DNA of 64,000 nucleotides from the NCBI RefSeq assembly GCF_032362555.1, contig NC_083527.1, positions 4,402,001 to 4,466,000 of the forward strand. The letters run 5' to 3'. Shown one piece after another: positions 33,001 through 45,000 of this stretch. A model generated the notes under the pieces. It saw only the letters and a list, made by a program, of their open reading frames with translations, was not told where the DNA came from and ran no database searches. A program made the translations under genes and the position numbers. The first letter of the stretch is position 1. Each line of letters starts with the position of its first letter. This stretch comes from Amyelois transitella (Eukaryota; Arthropoda; Insecta; Lepidoptera; Pyralidae).

Positions 33001-36000
33001 GAATAGTGCAGAATTGGCCTAACTTACGCATTATATGATCAAAGACGGACCTTGGGTTCTAAAATTACTTTCTTACCAGCTCGCACTGCAGGTCATCGAC
33101 CTCGTCCTCCATGATGTCCAACTCGTCAGTGTCTTTGGCGGGCACGATTAGCAGCTTGGTGTCCGGGCAACTGTTGGACACCATTAGTTGGGAAGACTTC
33201 GGGAAGATCAGGCGGTGAGCGGTTCTGGGGATTATGTAAATTTCATGAGTCCTAAGGTGTATGCTATCTATAATTACCTACTCCTTCAGGATCCTTATCA
33301 ATGAAACACGAATATTTTTTCTCCATCGATTTTTTTGGGTCCTTATCCTTAATTGTTTCTATTTTGTAAAATACCTGAAACAATTGTATATAAAGGAGGC
33401 AATAATCGATTGATTAGAAGTAGTTTTCACCACTTCGTATAACTTGATACTTTTTATTTGATCGGTTTGATCAAGTTCAATCAAGCGTTAGTAACTGAAT
33501 CGTTATCTTTGTTCTCCAGTGACACCAAGAATAATCAGTTTTACAAAGGGTAAGGGGTTCTTCACAAATGTGTGTAAGGTTAATAAATACTTAAACTAAC
33601 AAAGAAAAAATATATAAGTATCACATTTAGTCTGAAACAACAATATTTACCTAGGTATATAACAAGGCGGTTGAAAAATTTCCCTGGTAGCCATATCCTG
33701 GCAGATTCCGTCCAGGAGTATTATATCTTCCATCAGCTCATTCACCACGAACACCTTAACAACATATCAAAAAAATATGACTCTCCTGAATGCTCAAGTT
33801 TTCATTCAAACGAACTTTTGCCTTGACTTCCTAATAAAAGATTGAATTTAGATTTATAAGCATCGGTAACAGAGTGGTTAAGATATCCGACTTAAAAAGC
33901 ATGCCCGTTTCGATGTGCACAATTGCACATGTTCGAATCCCATTGCTGCCATCAATGTAACTTTTTAAAGTTACGTCTTTACATTAGGCACCGCGAAGAA
34001 CCCTGGCAGGGTTCAGGTAACTGAATGTAAGATGTGATGAACATTTACACATTAGAAGCTGAAGGAGTGCTCAAGCCGCATGCAAAGCCTCTCGCTGGAC
34101 CAGCCGACATAGGCGAACAGAGAGGACAACAACATCAAGACAGCTCGATGCCAATGTCACCACAAAATTTTGCTTCTAAGCATTGTGGTCGATTTGTAAG
34201 TATCCGACTTAGTAAAGCTCGTTCCAAGTTGCTCAGGTTCGAATCCCACTGCTGCCACCAGTTACTTATCTATATTAGTAAGATTGCCTTAAAAGCCTTC
34301 AAACAAGGCACGAAGAAGTGCTCGAGCCGCATGCTGAGCCTCTCGCTGGACCAGCCGTGGTAGGCGGGCACAGAGGGCAGCACCATCATCGACAGCTTGA
34401 TGCCGATCTCACGCCACATTGCTGTTACTGAGCACTATGGTCGACTTGTAAGTATCCGACTTAGTAAAGCTCGTTCCAAGTTGCTCGGGTTCGAATCCCA
34501 CTGCTGCCACCAGTTACTTATCTATATTAAAAAGATTGCCTTAAAAGCCTTCAAACAAGGCACGAAGGAGTGCTCGAGCCGCATGCTGAGCCTCTCGCTG
34601 GACCAGCCGTGGTAGGCGGGCACAGAGGGCAGCACCATCATCGACAGCTTGATGCCGATCTCACGCCACATTGCTGCTTCAAGGCTAGATAAAGATGATA
34701 TGTTTACACGTATATAAAATGTAAGTTACATTTGAAACTAGCGACCCGCCCCGGCTTCGCACGGGTGCAAAATTATAAATGTTATTATACATAAAAACCT
34801 TCCTCTTGAATCACTCTACCTGTTACAAAAAACCGCATCAAAATCCGTTGCGTAATTTTAAAGATTTAAGCATACAGACAAACAGACTAAAATAGCGACT
34901 TTGTTTTATACTATGTAGTGATAGTGATACATAAGAGACACGTGGAGACAAGTCACAACTACGAGTACTTTTCGGTTGCTAAATTATTCAAAAACATTAA
35001 CAATAAATTTGAAGTATGTGAGTAAATGCTTTATTGTTAACTAAAGGAGTACATTACAAAAGTAAAACAGTAGTAGTACAGTACAAAGGCGGGCTTATCC
35101 CTAAGTGGGTTCTCTTCCAGCCAACCTGACAATAAGACATTTACAATTGATTGAGATTTGGAATTGAATTATTTGACTTAATAATAAAATGAATGACTTA
35201 CCCCATGATGGGGTGTGGAGCCAGGTTGAAAGCCTCCTTGATGACTGGCATCGTGATGTAGTACGCTTGCACTGCGGAGTCACACCGCACCGTGTAATTG
35301 TACGGCCGATTTGTTAGTACCTGCATTTTTATTAAATACTAGCTGTGCCCGCGACTTCGTCCGCGTGGAATAGTTATTTTGGGCATCATAATTATTTTTG
35401 CAAACATCCTCCTCGGCTTTATCAATTATAGCTGCTAATTGTTATGCGACTTGGCGACGACTTGGCCCACATCATTACCCGCGACGGAACGGAGACCGTA
35501 TAGTGAGATGAGAGGCCTTTGCCCAGTAGTGGGATTTTACAGGCTGATACTTTACTAAAATAGTTATATCTTCTAAGATGTTCATTGAAATTAAGTGATA
35601 TCAAAGACAGTTGTGTGTGTTGGCGGTCAGGCGGTCACGCGTATTAGAAAGAACGCTGGTTCGCCGTATTAAATGTTTCGCTGCAAATTGCTTATAACGA
35701 CTATATCTCAAAACCTATTCGTCTGAATTATATACTGTAAATGGCAATTTTAGTTTTAATCTAACCCGCACATGTAATTATATGTATTTATACTTATTTA
35801 CACATCTGCCGTCCTCAAACTATAAGGCGGCTAACCCCTTTAGAAGGTTCTAAAACTTAGCCGGCTTGAGGACTACAGACTTCTACCATCACAATTAAAC
35901 CTAACTGCCCATCTATTAATACATACATATTACATACAGGACAAATGATACAGGTTAAGTTAGCCACGAAGTAAGTTCGAAACTTGTGTTACGAGATACT

Positions 36001-39000
36001 TACTCAACGATACTATATTTTATAATAAATACTTATACAGATAAACATCCAAGACCCAGGCCAATCAGAAAAAGTTCTTTCCTCATCATGCCCTGGCCGG
36101 GATTCGAACCCGGGACCTCCGGTGTCACAGACAAGCGCCCTACCGCTGGGCCACAGAGGCCGTCATGATACACCATCCATCATCATACACCCAGATACTT
36201 ATACATATCTGCCCAGTCATTTAAATGTACATACATACATAAAATACATAAAATTACGCCTCTTTCCCGGAGGGGTAGGCAGAGACTACCTTTTTCCACT
36301 TGCTACAATCTCTGCATATTTCCTTCGCTTCATCCACATTCATACAAGCTCGGCGGTTTCGAGTACTTTTGGCCTGACCCTTTACCAGGACGTCCTTAAT
36401 TTGATCAAGATACGTTCGTCTAGGTCTTCCCACTCCGACCTTTCCCTCCACACTGTCCTTGTATATCTGCTTAGTCAACCTGTTTTCATTCATCCTCTCC
36501 ACATGACCATTTAAACCACCATTCATTTAAATGTGTCCAGATTAATTACCCCCAGTACTCCAACAGCGTTTCCAGAGACGATGTAATCCTGGCAGGGTTC
36601 ACTGAACTTGAGATCCGTCATGAACTCGTAGTTGGGTATGGCTTCGTCCATATCCCCGTCGGGAGGCTCGTAAGTAGCCTCTAGGAGTCCTGACACCAGT
36701 ATATACAGGCCTTTAGGCTCGTCACCTGGAAATATTTATAACTGTATAACTGCAAAACATGTGCCGTGTGGTTCCCGGGTACCAATACAAAAAAGAATAG
36801 GACCACTCTATCTCTTTCCCATGGATTTCGTAAAATGCGACTAAGGGATAGGCTTAAAAACTTGGGATTATTTTTTAGGCGATGGGCCAGCAACCTGTCA
36901 CTATTTGAATCTCAATTCTATCATTAAGCCAAATAGCTGAACGTGGCCATTCAGTCTATCAAGACTGTTGGCACTGTCTGCCCCGCAGGGGATATAGACG
37001 TGACCATATGTATGTATGTATGCAAAACATCAAATTTCTACCACAACATGACTTAATGTAGCTACTAATCTTAATAGTAGACATTATAGAATTTCTAATG
37101 TAGTAATTTATTTCTTTTAAGTTTGGAGAGAGCTTTAGTAGACGACTGTTTAAGGTATCAGACTCATACGCGAAAGGCAACCACGGATGTTTTTTTACAG
37201 ATTCAGCGGTTATGGATGTGATGTGATGGTGATGAATGAATTGAAAACATTTACTACCAATTTTATACAAAAAACTTAATTGAGGGTGTAAAATTTATCA
37301 TCTTCCTACCTCGTGATATCAAAATGTCATTATAATTGTAATTCTGGATGTCAGAATTTTCTAGAAAGTGTTCAGCGACCCTCTCGTTTCCTTGCAGCCA
37401 GGATACAGCACGAAGTTGAGTCTAAAACGAGTGAAATATTTTCCGATTTCAATATTCTTTAATTGTAAATTAATTAATTTTACTTATTATTAGTATTTAT
37501 ATTCAATTTGTCAAGTAAATTGTTTGAAGTAATATAGATTTTATTAGAATAAAAGGTACCGTGTGGTTCCCAGCGCCAATAGAAAAAAGAATAGGACCAC
37601 TCCATCTCTTTCACAATGATGTCGTGCGACTAAGGGATATGCTTATAAACTTGGGATTCTTCTTTTATGCGATGGACTAGCAACCTGTCACTATTTGAAT
37701 CTCAATACTATCATTAAGCATAACAGCCGAACGTGGCCTATCAGTCTTTTCAAGACTGTTGGCTCTGTCTACCCCGCAAGGGATATAGACGTGATTATAT
37801 GTATGTATTAGAACAGAACAGATTTATTTTTAAAATTGGATGCAAGGTATCACTAATTGACGTCACATCACTTAAATATAATTATAACTAGGTACTATCG
37901 CTTCCAAAGCGCATGTGTATAAGAAGCGGCGAAACAAACTACACTGCAACATTTTCATCGGACGTCAATTTACAAATAAAAATTGTAATAAAATCAAGAC
38001 TTACTTCAGGCGAGGACGGAGCCACCAGACTGTCTTTATGCCGACACTGTTGAACTTTCACTTGAATGGCGTGCACCAGAAGACGATACTCCATTTCGTC
38101 CAGAAATCCTGATAGAAAATTTATACATTCCTCTTTCTCCTTTTGTGCGTTATTCTTTGTAACGAAAGTCTTCTTTTGTAAGTGACGCAAAGAAATTACA
38201 GTGAAACTGGCAGGGTCGCCGTTTGGAGAGGGACTCTTTTATTTATATTAACAAACAAATTTAATTTTATGCTTCACAGTGTAGTGGTAGTAGCCACTTA
38301 CTACCAGATCTACAAAACATTTTTGTAAACCTTGAAATTTATATGCGGTAAAAATGTAGGAAATAATAAAAGAAATTCAATCAATAAAGAACCTTCGTGT
38401 GTATTAAAAACTAAGTTGAAATCGCTTTATCCGTTTGTGGGCTATGATGTCACAGACAGACAAACATGTCAAACTTATAACACCCCTTTTTTCCCCATCT
38501 AGGGTTAAAAAGAAATTTACATATGCATAGAAACTCTTACTTTGCTGGAAATGATATGCTTCGTAGTACTCCTTAAATGACATAAATAAGTCTCTATATT
38601 TAAAAAAAAAACAACACCTATAAATGAATTTTTGCATACAATTAACGTAGACATAAAAGGGTAGGATTCCTAGATATTTTCGAGCTTGAAAACAAAAGCT
38701 GGTCATGGTCAAAATGGACACACCCTCCTCTTTGAGCTGCATGGCGTCCAACAGCATTATGTTAAGTGTAGAAGTGGTCGCTTGTCTTGTCTTCACCGTA
38801 ATGGCCGTCCACGGCCGGTCTCTTTGTAACAGTCCGAGCTGTCTTGTCACGGCTAATCTGGAATGAAATAAGTAAAAAAAAATTTCCCGGCACCAATAGA
38901 AAAGACCACTCCATCTATTGGGCTGACGATACATGTTACTCCTCCCTAGTAGTAACATGTGATGCCATTTTGTAAGGATAATCAGAAAGTTGGTAGATCG

Positions 39001-42000
39001 GGTTGGCGGCAGGATATGCGTTGTTTATAGACAGCAGGACATTATACCAAAAAGAAGAATCCCAAGTTTATATGCCTTTCCCTTAGTCGCCTTTTACGAC
39101 AACCATAGAAACGAGATGGAGTGGTCCCATTTTCTTTTTTTTATTGGTGCCGGGAACCACACGGCACGGCACCGTAGGAACATCTTATAGCAATTGGATT
39201 AATCAATCTTGTTTTATTTTTTTTATTACAGTAAGTGACACTGAGCAAAGACCAAAGCAGCGGTAGTACGCTTGTCTGTGACACCGGAGGTCCCGGGTTC
39301 GTATCCCGGCCAGGGCATGATAAGAAAAGGACTTTTTCCGATTGGTCTGGGTTTTGGATGTTTATCTATATAAGTATTTATTATAAAATATAGTATCGTT
39401 GAGTTAGCATCTCGTTACACAAGTCTCGAACTTGCTTCGAGGCTAACTCAATCTGTGTAATTTGTACCGTATATATTTATTTATCATACACATTGACGAG
39501 AAAGTAAAACCTGAAAACCTGATGGAAAGTTTGAGAAATGAATGATTATAGAAGGAAACAAACCTGTCAGCCTCTAGTTTAGCGTTCAAGGTCTCCTGTA
39601 TGACCTTATTGTCAACCAGTTGAGGTAGAAGGGAGCACACCTCTTGTTCACCAGTCACGAAACCCTGTATAGGTTTATCATCATCATATTAATGTTATCT
39701 TTATTTATACATACATATAGTTGACAGAGCCAAGACTAAAAGGCCACGCGTTCTAAAAGGCCCTTAATCGCATTTTACCACATCCATGGGAAAGATATGG
39801 AGTGGTCCTATCCTTTTTGAATTGGTGCTGGGAACCACACGGCACAAAAAAAATTGTATTTTAAGTAAACGACGACTTGATATTTCAACAGAACGTTTGA
39901 AAAACGCCTCGAATTTTCTTATACATTGCTATCCTGCTCTAACTTATGTTTATCACTGTCGCTCCTCTACTAGATGTTTGCAGTGTAGTGATACAAATAA
40001 AGATACTTATAATCCTGGCGTTATCCGGTTGCGTTCTTCCTGGAGAAGAGTCCCGATCAAAAGAGGTTAAGTCAGTTCACGGCCCAGTGGTTAACTTTCC
40101 CGCCTAATTATTCACGTCTTGAAGTCTTGCCAGAGTGAGAACAAAAGTCAGGAGGGAGGCAAAGATAACAAAGTATAAGGAACTAGATAATGCCAAGAGT
40201 AGCAATACACAATAGTAGAAAGTCAGTGATAACATTGCTTGGTACCTACGCAGTGTCTAAGGGATCCCCACCCAGGGCTAATGCAAGTGGATGAATTAAG
40301 TCAATGGGGTGACACATTCTGCCGAGTAAAACTAATAAACCTGCTTACCTTACCAACGTCATAGCCGTAAGCCAATTGTATGTCTATCATTTTGTCAATG
40401 TACGCCATAAATTTGGGCACAGAGACCCTGGATCAAAGAAAGATACTGCATTAGACACACGCTACATATGTACTTACACTTTAAAGAAAAATAGATTCGT
40501 TTGTGAAAGACATGCCGTCACAGACAAGCCGTGTGGTTCCCGGCACCAATAGAAAACGAGAATAGGACCACTCCATCTCGTTCCCATGGATGTCGTAAAA
40601 AACGACTAAGGGATAGGCTTACAAACTTATAAACCTTTGAATAAATTCTATTTACTTTTACTTACTTTTTACAAACTTGGGATTCTTCTTTAAGGCGATG
40701 GGCTAGTAACCTGTCAATATTTGAATCTCAATTCTATCATTAAGCTGAACGTGGACTATCAGTCTTTCAAAACTGCGAGCTCTGTCTACCTTACTAGGGA
40801 TATATACGTGATTTTACGTATCTATGATATTCTTCTAACGTTTACTACCCGTGGTTATAACTTGACAACGTTATAAGAAAATTTGGAGACGTTGATATAA
40901 TCAATGTGGCATACTTGGCAAGTTTGCACAGTCTGATGAACCGCAGCATTCTCAGCAGCTTGGTGGCTGTCAAGATGTTGGAGTTCATGTTGCGCCATTT
41001 GTCCCAGGGGGTTAGCGAGTCGATTATGTCCAACACCAGATCTGAATTGAGTTTTGAATCAATGTTTCGAAACGCTCAGTAAGAATTGATGATCAGTGGC
41101 TACGTACAAATCGATACTATACGTTAAAAGCTGAAAAAAATGGCATGAAGATACCTTGAAGAAATTAGCAAAACACTAATTTATTACGAGATAATATGGA
41201 ATTAATGGTGTTTTAGAAGGCGAAAATGAAAATGGGTTTATTTGTTGAAAGCTTGTCTTTTATACATAGATTTTTTAAATTGTCTTTGCTCCTCCGGCCA
41301 ATGTTTTGAGTTCTTCCTCTTCTTTTACACAAGTACAACAGAATCGCATTAGGCTCTGTGGTTTTCCGCAGAGTAGAAAGATGTTTATTTTCTTCAGGTG
41401 GATATCATAAGCATAATGCAGGGAAAAGTCGAGCCTACAGGACAAAAGTACGCTAACAGCTTCCCAAATTTCCAAAGACATTCATAGCCTTAAAAATTCT
41501 CTGACATACTTTGCTGTCTTTTAATGGACCCTGATGGGTGTAAATTCGGATCTAGCATAGCCATAGCAAAGATGCTATGACGAAAATGAAAAGCATCCAC
41601 GATTTTGATTTAAGAGTAACTACTTATATTTGTAAATTGACGTCCGATGAAAATGCTGCAGTTTAAGTTTGTTCCGCCGCTTCTTCTACACAGGCGCTTT
41701 GGAAGCGGACGGATGTGACGTCAATAAATGATACCTTGAATCCAATTTTGAAAATAAATCTAGTCTATTCTATATACAAACCAGCAGTAGCCATGACGAC
41801 GATGAAGAAATCCAACTTATTCCAGTGAGATTTGAAGTACCCGCAAAAACCGTAAGCAATCATCTTCAATATTATTTCAAAGACGTAAACAATGAAGAAG
41901 TATCTAGAAGTAAAAGAGAAAATTGATAAAACCTAGATTTAAAAACAAAGTTACAAGTCTCGAACTTACTTCGAGGCTAACTCAATCAGTGTAATTTGTC

Positions 42001-45000
42001 CCGTATATATTTATTTATATTTATTTATTATTATTATAAAGTAAAGTAACTTGCAGCATAGATTTACTTGTGATATATCTGTAGCTCGGATCATGGTCAT
42101 TTACTGAATAAATACTTGCCTAGAATGAGCAGAGTTTCATATCGGAGTTTTTCCAGTAAGAGCAACCTTCAGCGACAGCATTCAAATTAATGTAACTAAC
42201 TCAGTAAGAAGTCATCACCAAAGTGCTTTTGAAATGCGGAGTTCATAAATCGGGGTTAATAAATTTACGTCTCTTCAGACACAATCGGAACTAACACCAA
42301 AACAATAATAATTCCCTGTATTCTGTACTAACAAATTCAATCCTTTAATCGAAAACATTGTGGCCTGCGACACGGGAGGCTTCATCAACACCTCGCAGAG
42401 TATCACCGGGGTGTTGAGCAAGATCATCAGGTAGATGAACAGGTCGAACCACATGTTGGTGACGACCCTGTAGCACACTTGTCTCCAAGGATGCCGGGGC
42501 ACCTGGGCGTTGGCCGCCTCCGGGGTCATCATGTCCACCATCTTGTGGCGCAGCCAGACCGCGTGCGCCTTTAAATGTGACGCCATTTTGATTTTTATTC
42601 TTGACAATTTTAGCGAGATGTCTGTTTGGTAGGAGATGTTAAAAAAAGTATCTACCTTACCTAATACCTTTTGTTAGGATTGGAACAGGAGGCGACTACG
42701 GGATAGCTCATAAACTTATAGCTCATAAAACTAAACAAGCAAAAAATCAATATGAGGAATTTTGTACCGTGTGGTTACCAGCACCAATAGAAAAAAGAAT
42801 AGGACCACTCCATCTCTCTCCCATGGATGTCTTAAAAAGCGAGTAAGGGGTAGGTTTATAAGCTTGGGATTCTTCTTTTAGGCGATGGGCTAGCAACCTG
42901 TCACTATTTGAATCTCAATTCCATCATTAAGTCACACAGCTGAACGTGGCCTTTCAGTGTTTTCAGGACTGTCGGCTGTCTACCCCGCTAGGGTTATAGA
43001 CGTGATTATATGTATGTATGGAACAGGATTAGATATACTTAGCTCATGTGGCTGTCGAAACATAACGTTGTCGCTATAATTTTGTACAGAGATATTTAAA
43101 CCAGCATTTGGCTTGAACCACATTATTCCACAAAATACAAAAATGATTGCTTAAGCCCTGTTAAAGGTAATTGTACGAGTATTAACCTGTAATCGTTCTT
43201 GAAACGAATTACTTACCTTGGGCTTCCACAAAGTGCCCAATTGGTCCAAATTGATCCTCGCGTCGTCGGAGTCCGCGGCCACCTCCACAGCCTGCACCAA
43301 GGTCCTGACGCCATCTTTGCTGATCTTCCCGTGCTCGTACTGCCTCCAGTAAGATATCTTCATCGCTTTTAACACCCGCTGGTTTGCCTCCCTAGAATAG
43401 AAGAGAGAAAAATCTATCCTGTCACGACTATGATAGGTTCACGAAAGTAAGATGACAGTCACTTAATTGTAGACTTGCACAGGAATCATGGTCAAAATGA
43501 AGTGCCTAGACTTTATTCAACGTTGATCTAGAGAATTTAAACATCTTGGGTAGTCCTACTAGTATTACTAAAAATGCGAAAGTTTTTGAGTATGTCAGGA
43601 TGTCAGTTTGGATGTTTTTTACCCTTTCACGCAAAAACTACTACGATTACGATGAAATTAAGTATGTAGGTAGCACATATACTTTTTATCCCGGAGTTCC
43701 CGCGGGATTGATAGGATTCCATGCGGACGAAGTCGCGGGCGGCCTCTAGGTTACCATAAAAGTACTACTTGTTTAAATTATACCTCACCCTGGACTCCGC
43801 TTTGATTCGAAGCGTAGGGTCAACTTTCTAACTATTTTCTCATCAGTGGTTTACTGGACCATGTACCTCACTCATTCTTAGCTCCTTTCCTCTCATATTT
43901 CTGTGAACCACTTGGCTTCGGGGCCCAAGTTTATTAGCCTATTCCTTAGTCGCCTTTTACAATATCCATGGGTTAGGTTAGGTGGACCTCACTTTGTGTG
44001 GTTGCCGGCACTTTAGAACATTACCACTCTATACCTAACCCATGGATATTATAAAAGGCGACTAAGGGATAGGCTAATAAACTTGGGGTTCTTCTCTTCG
44101 GCGATCGCCTAGCAACCTGTCACTATTTGAATCACAATTTCATCATAAAATCATATATCTAAACGTGGCCTTGCAGGATAGGCGTGACTACATGTATGTA
44201 TGTATTCACCTCATCATCTCAGCAAACTCCTTCTTGGTGGGCTCGTTAGGGATGTCTCGCTCGCAGTCTGGACACGTGGTGTACCGGTAGCCCATGTAAG
44301 TGTCATCTTCACTGTCCTCCTCACGACCGGATATTTGGAGCTGGTACGGGTGTTTTATCTCCGTACCTTTGGGTAAAGCTTTCCATGTATTCTATACTAG
44401 CTGCTGTCCGCGGCGTCACTCACGGACATTGTTGTTTATCGCAAATCCTATCTCAAACTCAAAATATTTATTGCATAACTGTGTAGACATGTAGATGGAA
44501 TTACATTTGACAGTAATCTAAACAATCTTTTTCCTATAGGAACGGTATGAGGTCCTTTCCACCTAGTATATTCTTGTCAGTATTTGATTCATGGGTAGGT
44601 AATTAATAGCAATCTTTTGGAGAAGCATGTGGTCGTCTGAAGATCAATTAATTAGATACTTAGGTATTCTTTCGTTTTAGTATGTCAAATTTTAATAGTA
44701 ATCGATGAGATTCACGTTTAGTACGCGTAATCTAAAGACAGCATGTAAAAGAGACACCTTACGTTGGCGAAGTCTTTTAGTAGCCTATTTTTAAATGTCT
44801 GCCATTATTGATACGCCAGTTGCTTTTATTTGGTCCTTTAGTAGCCTTCTTTGACATTCACATACATACATACGTATACGTCTTTATCCCTTGCGGGGTA
44901 GACAGAGGCAACAGTCTTGGAAAGACTGAATGGCCACGTTCAGCTATTTGGCTTAATGATAGGATTGAGATTCAAATAGTGACAGGTTGCTATGCTAACC

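Larger units (their letters stand above)
35202..37421 (-). other. SLC9C1: SLC9C exons 13-15: cyclic-nucleotide-binding-like domain
   Basis: Three exons (37421-37310, 36725-36550, 35320-35202) encode a cNMP-binding fold of about 130 residues: ILISRGDEPKGLYILVSG followed, after a loop, by AVGVLGVLTNRPYNYTVRC and YYITMPVIKEAF. In the phosphate-binding cassette the usual Glu is Val997 and the usual Arg is Tyr1006, so nucleotide binding may be weakened or lost. Confidence 0.82.
40915..42568 (-). other. SLC9C1: SLC9C exons 6-8: voltage-sensor domain
   Basis: Three exons (42568-42333, 41903-41782, 41041-40915) encode S1 to S4. S1 is about 642-660 (WFDLFIYLMILLNTPVIL), S2 follows LNLYFFIVYVFEIILK, and S3 includes KLDFFIVVMA. 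S4 reads KLLRMLRFIRLCKLAK (749-764), with a positive residue at every third position six times. This is a complete voltage-sensor signature. Confidence 0.9.

Noticed and set aside
36254..36526. 90-aa frame resembling a reverse transcriptase tail
   Set aside because: Not a host gene; recorded as a dead B-family retrotransposon 3' end.
41275..41481. 68-aa - strand frame with Cys and Glu runs inside an exchanger intron
   Set aside because: No matching splice sites or phase with the exchanger exons and no recognised family.
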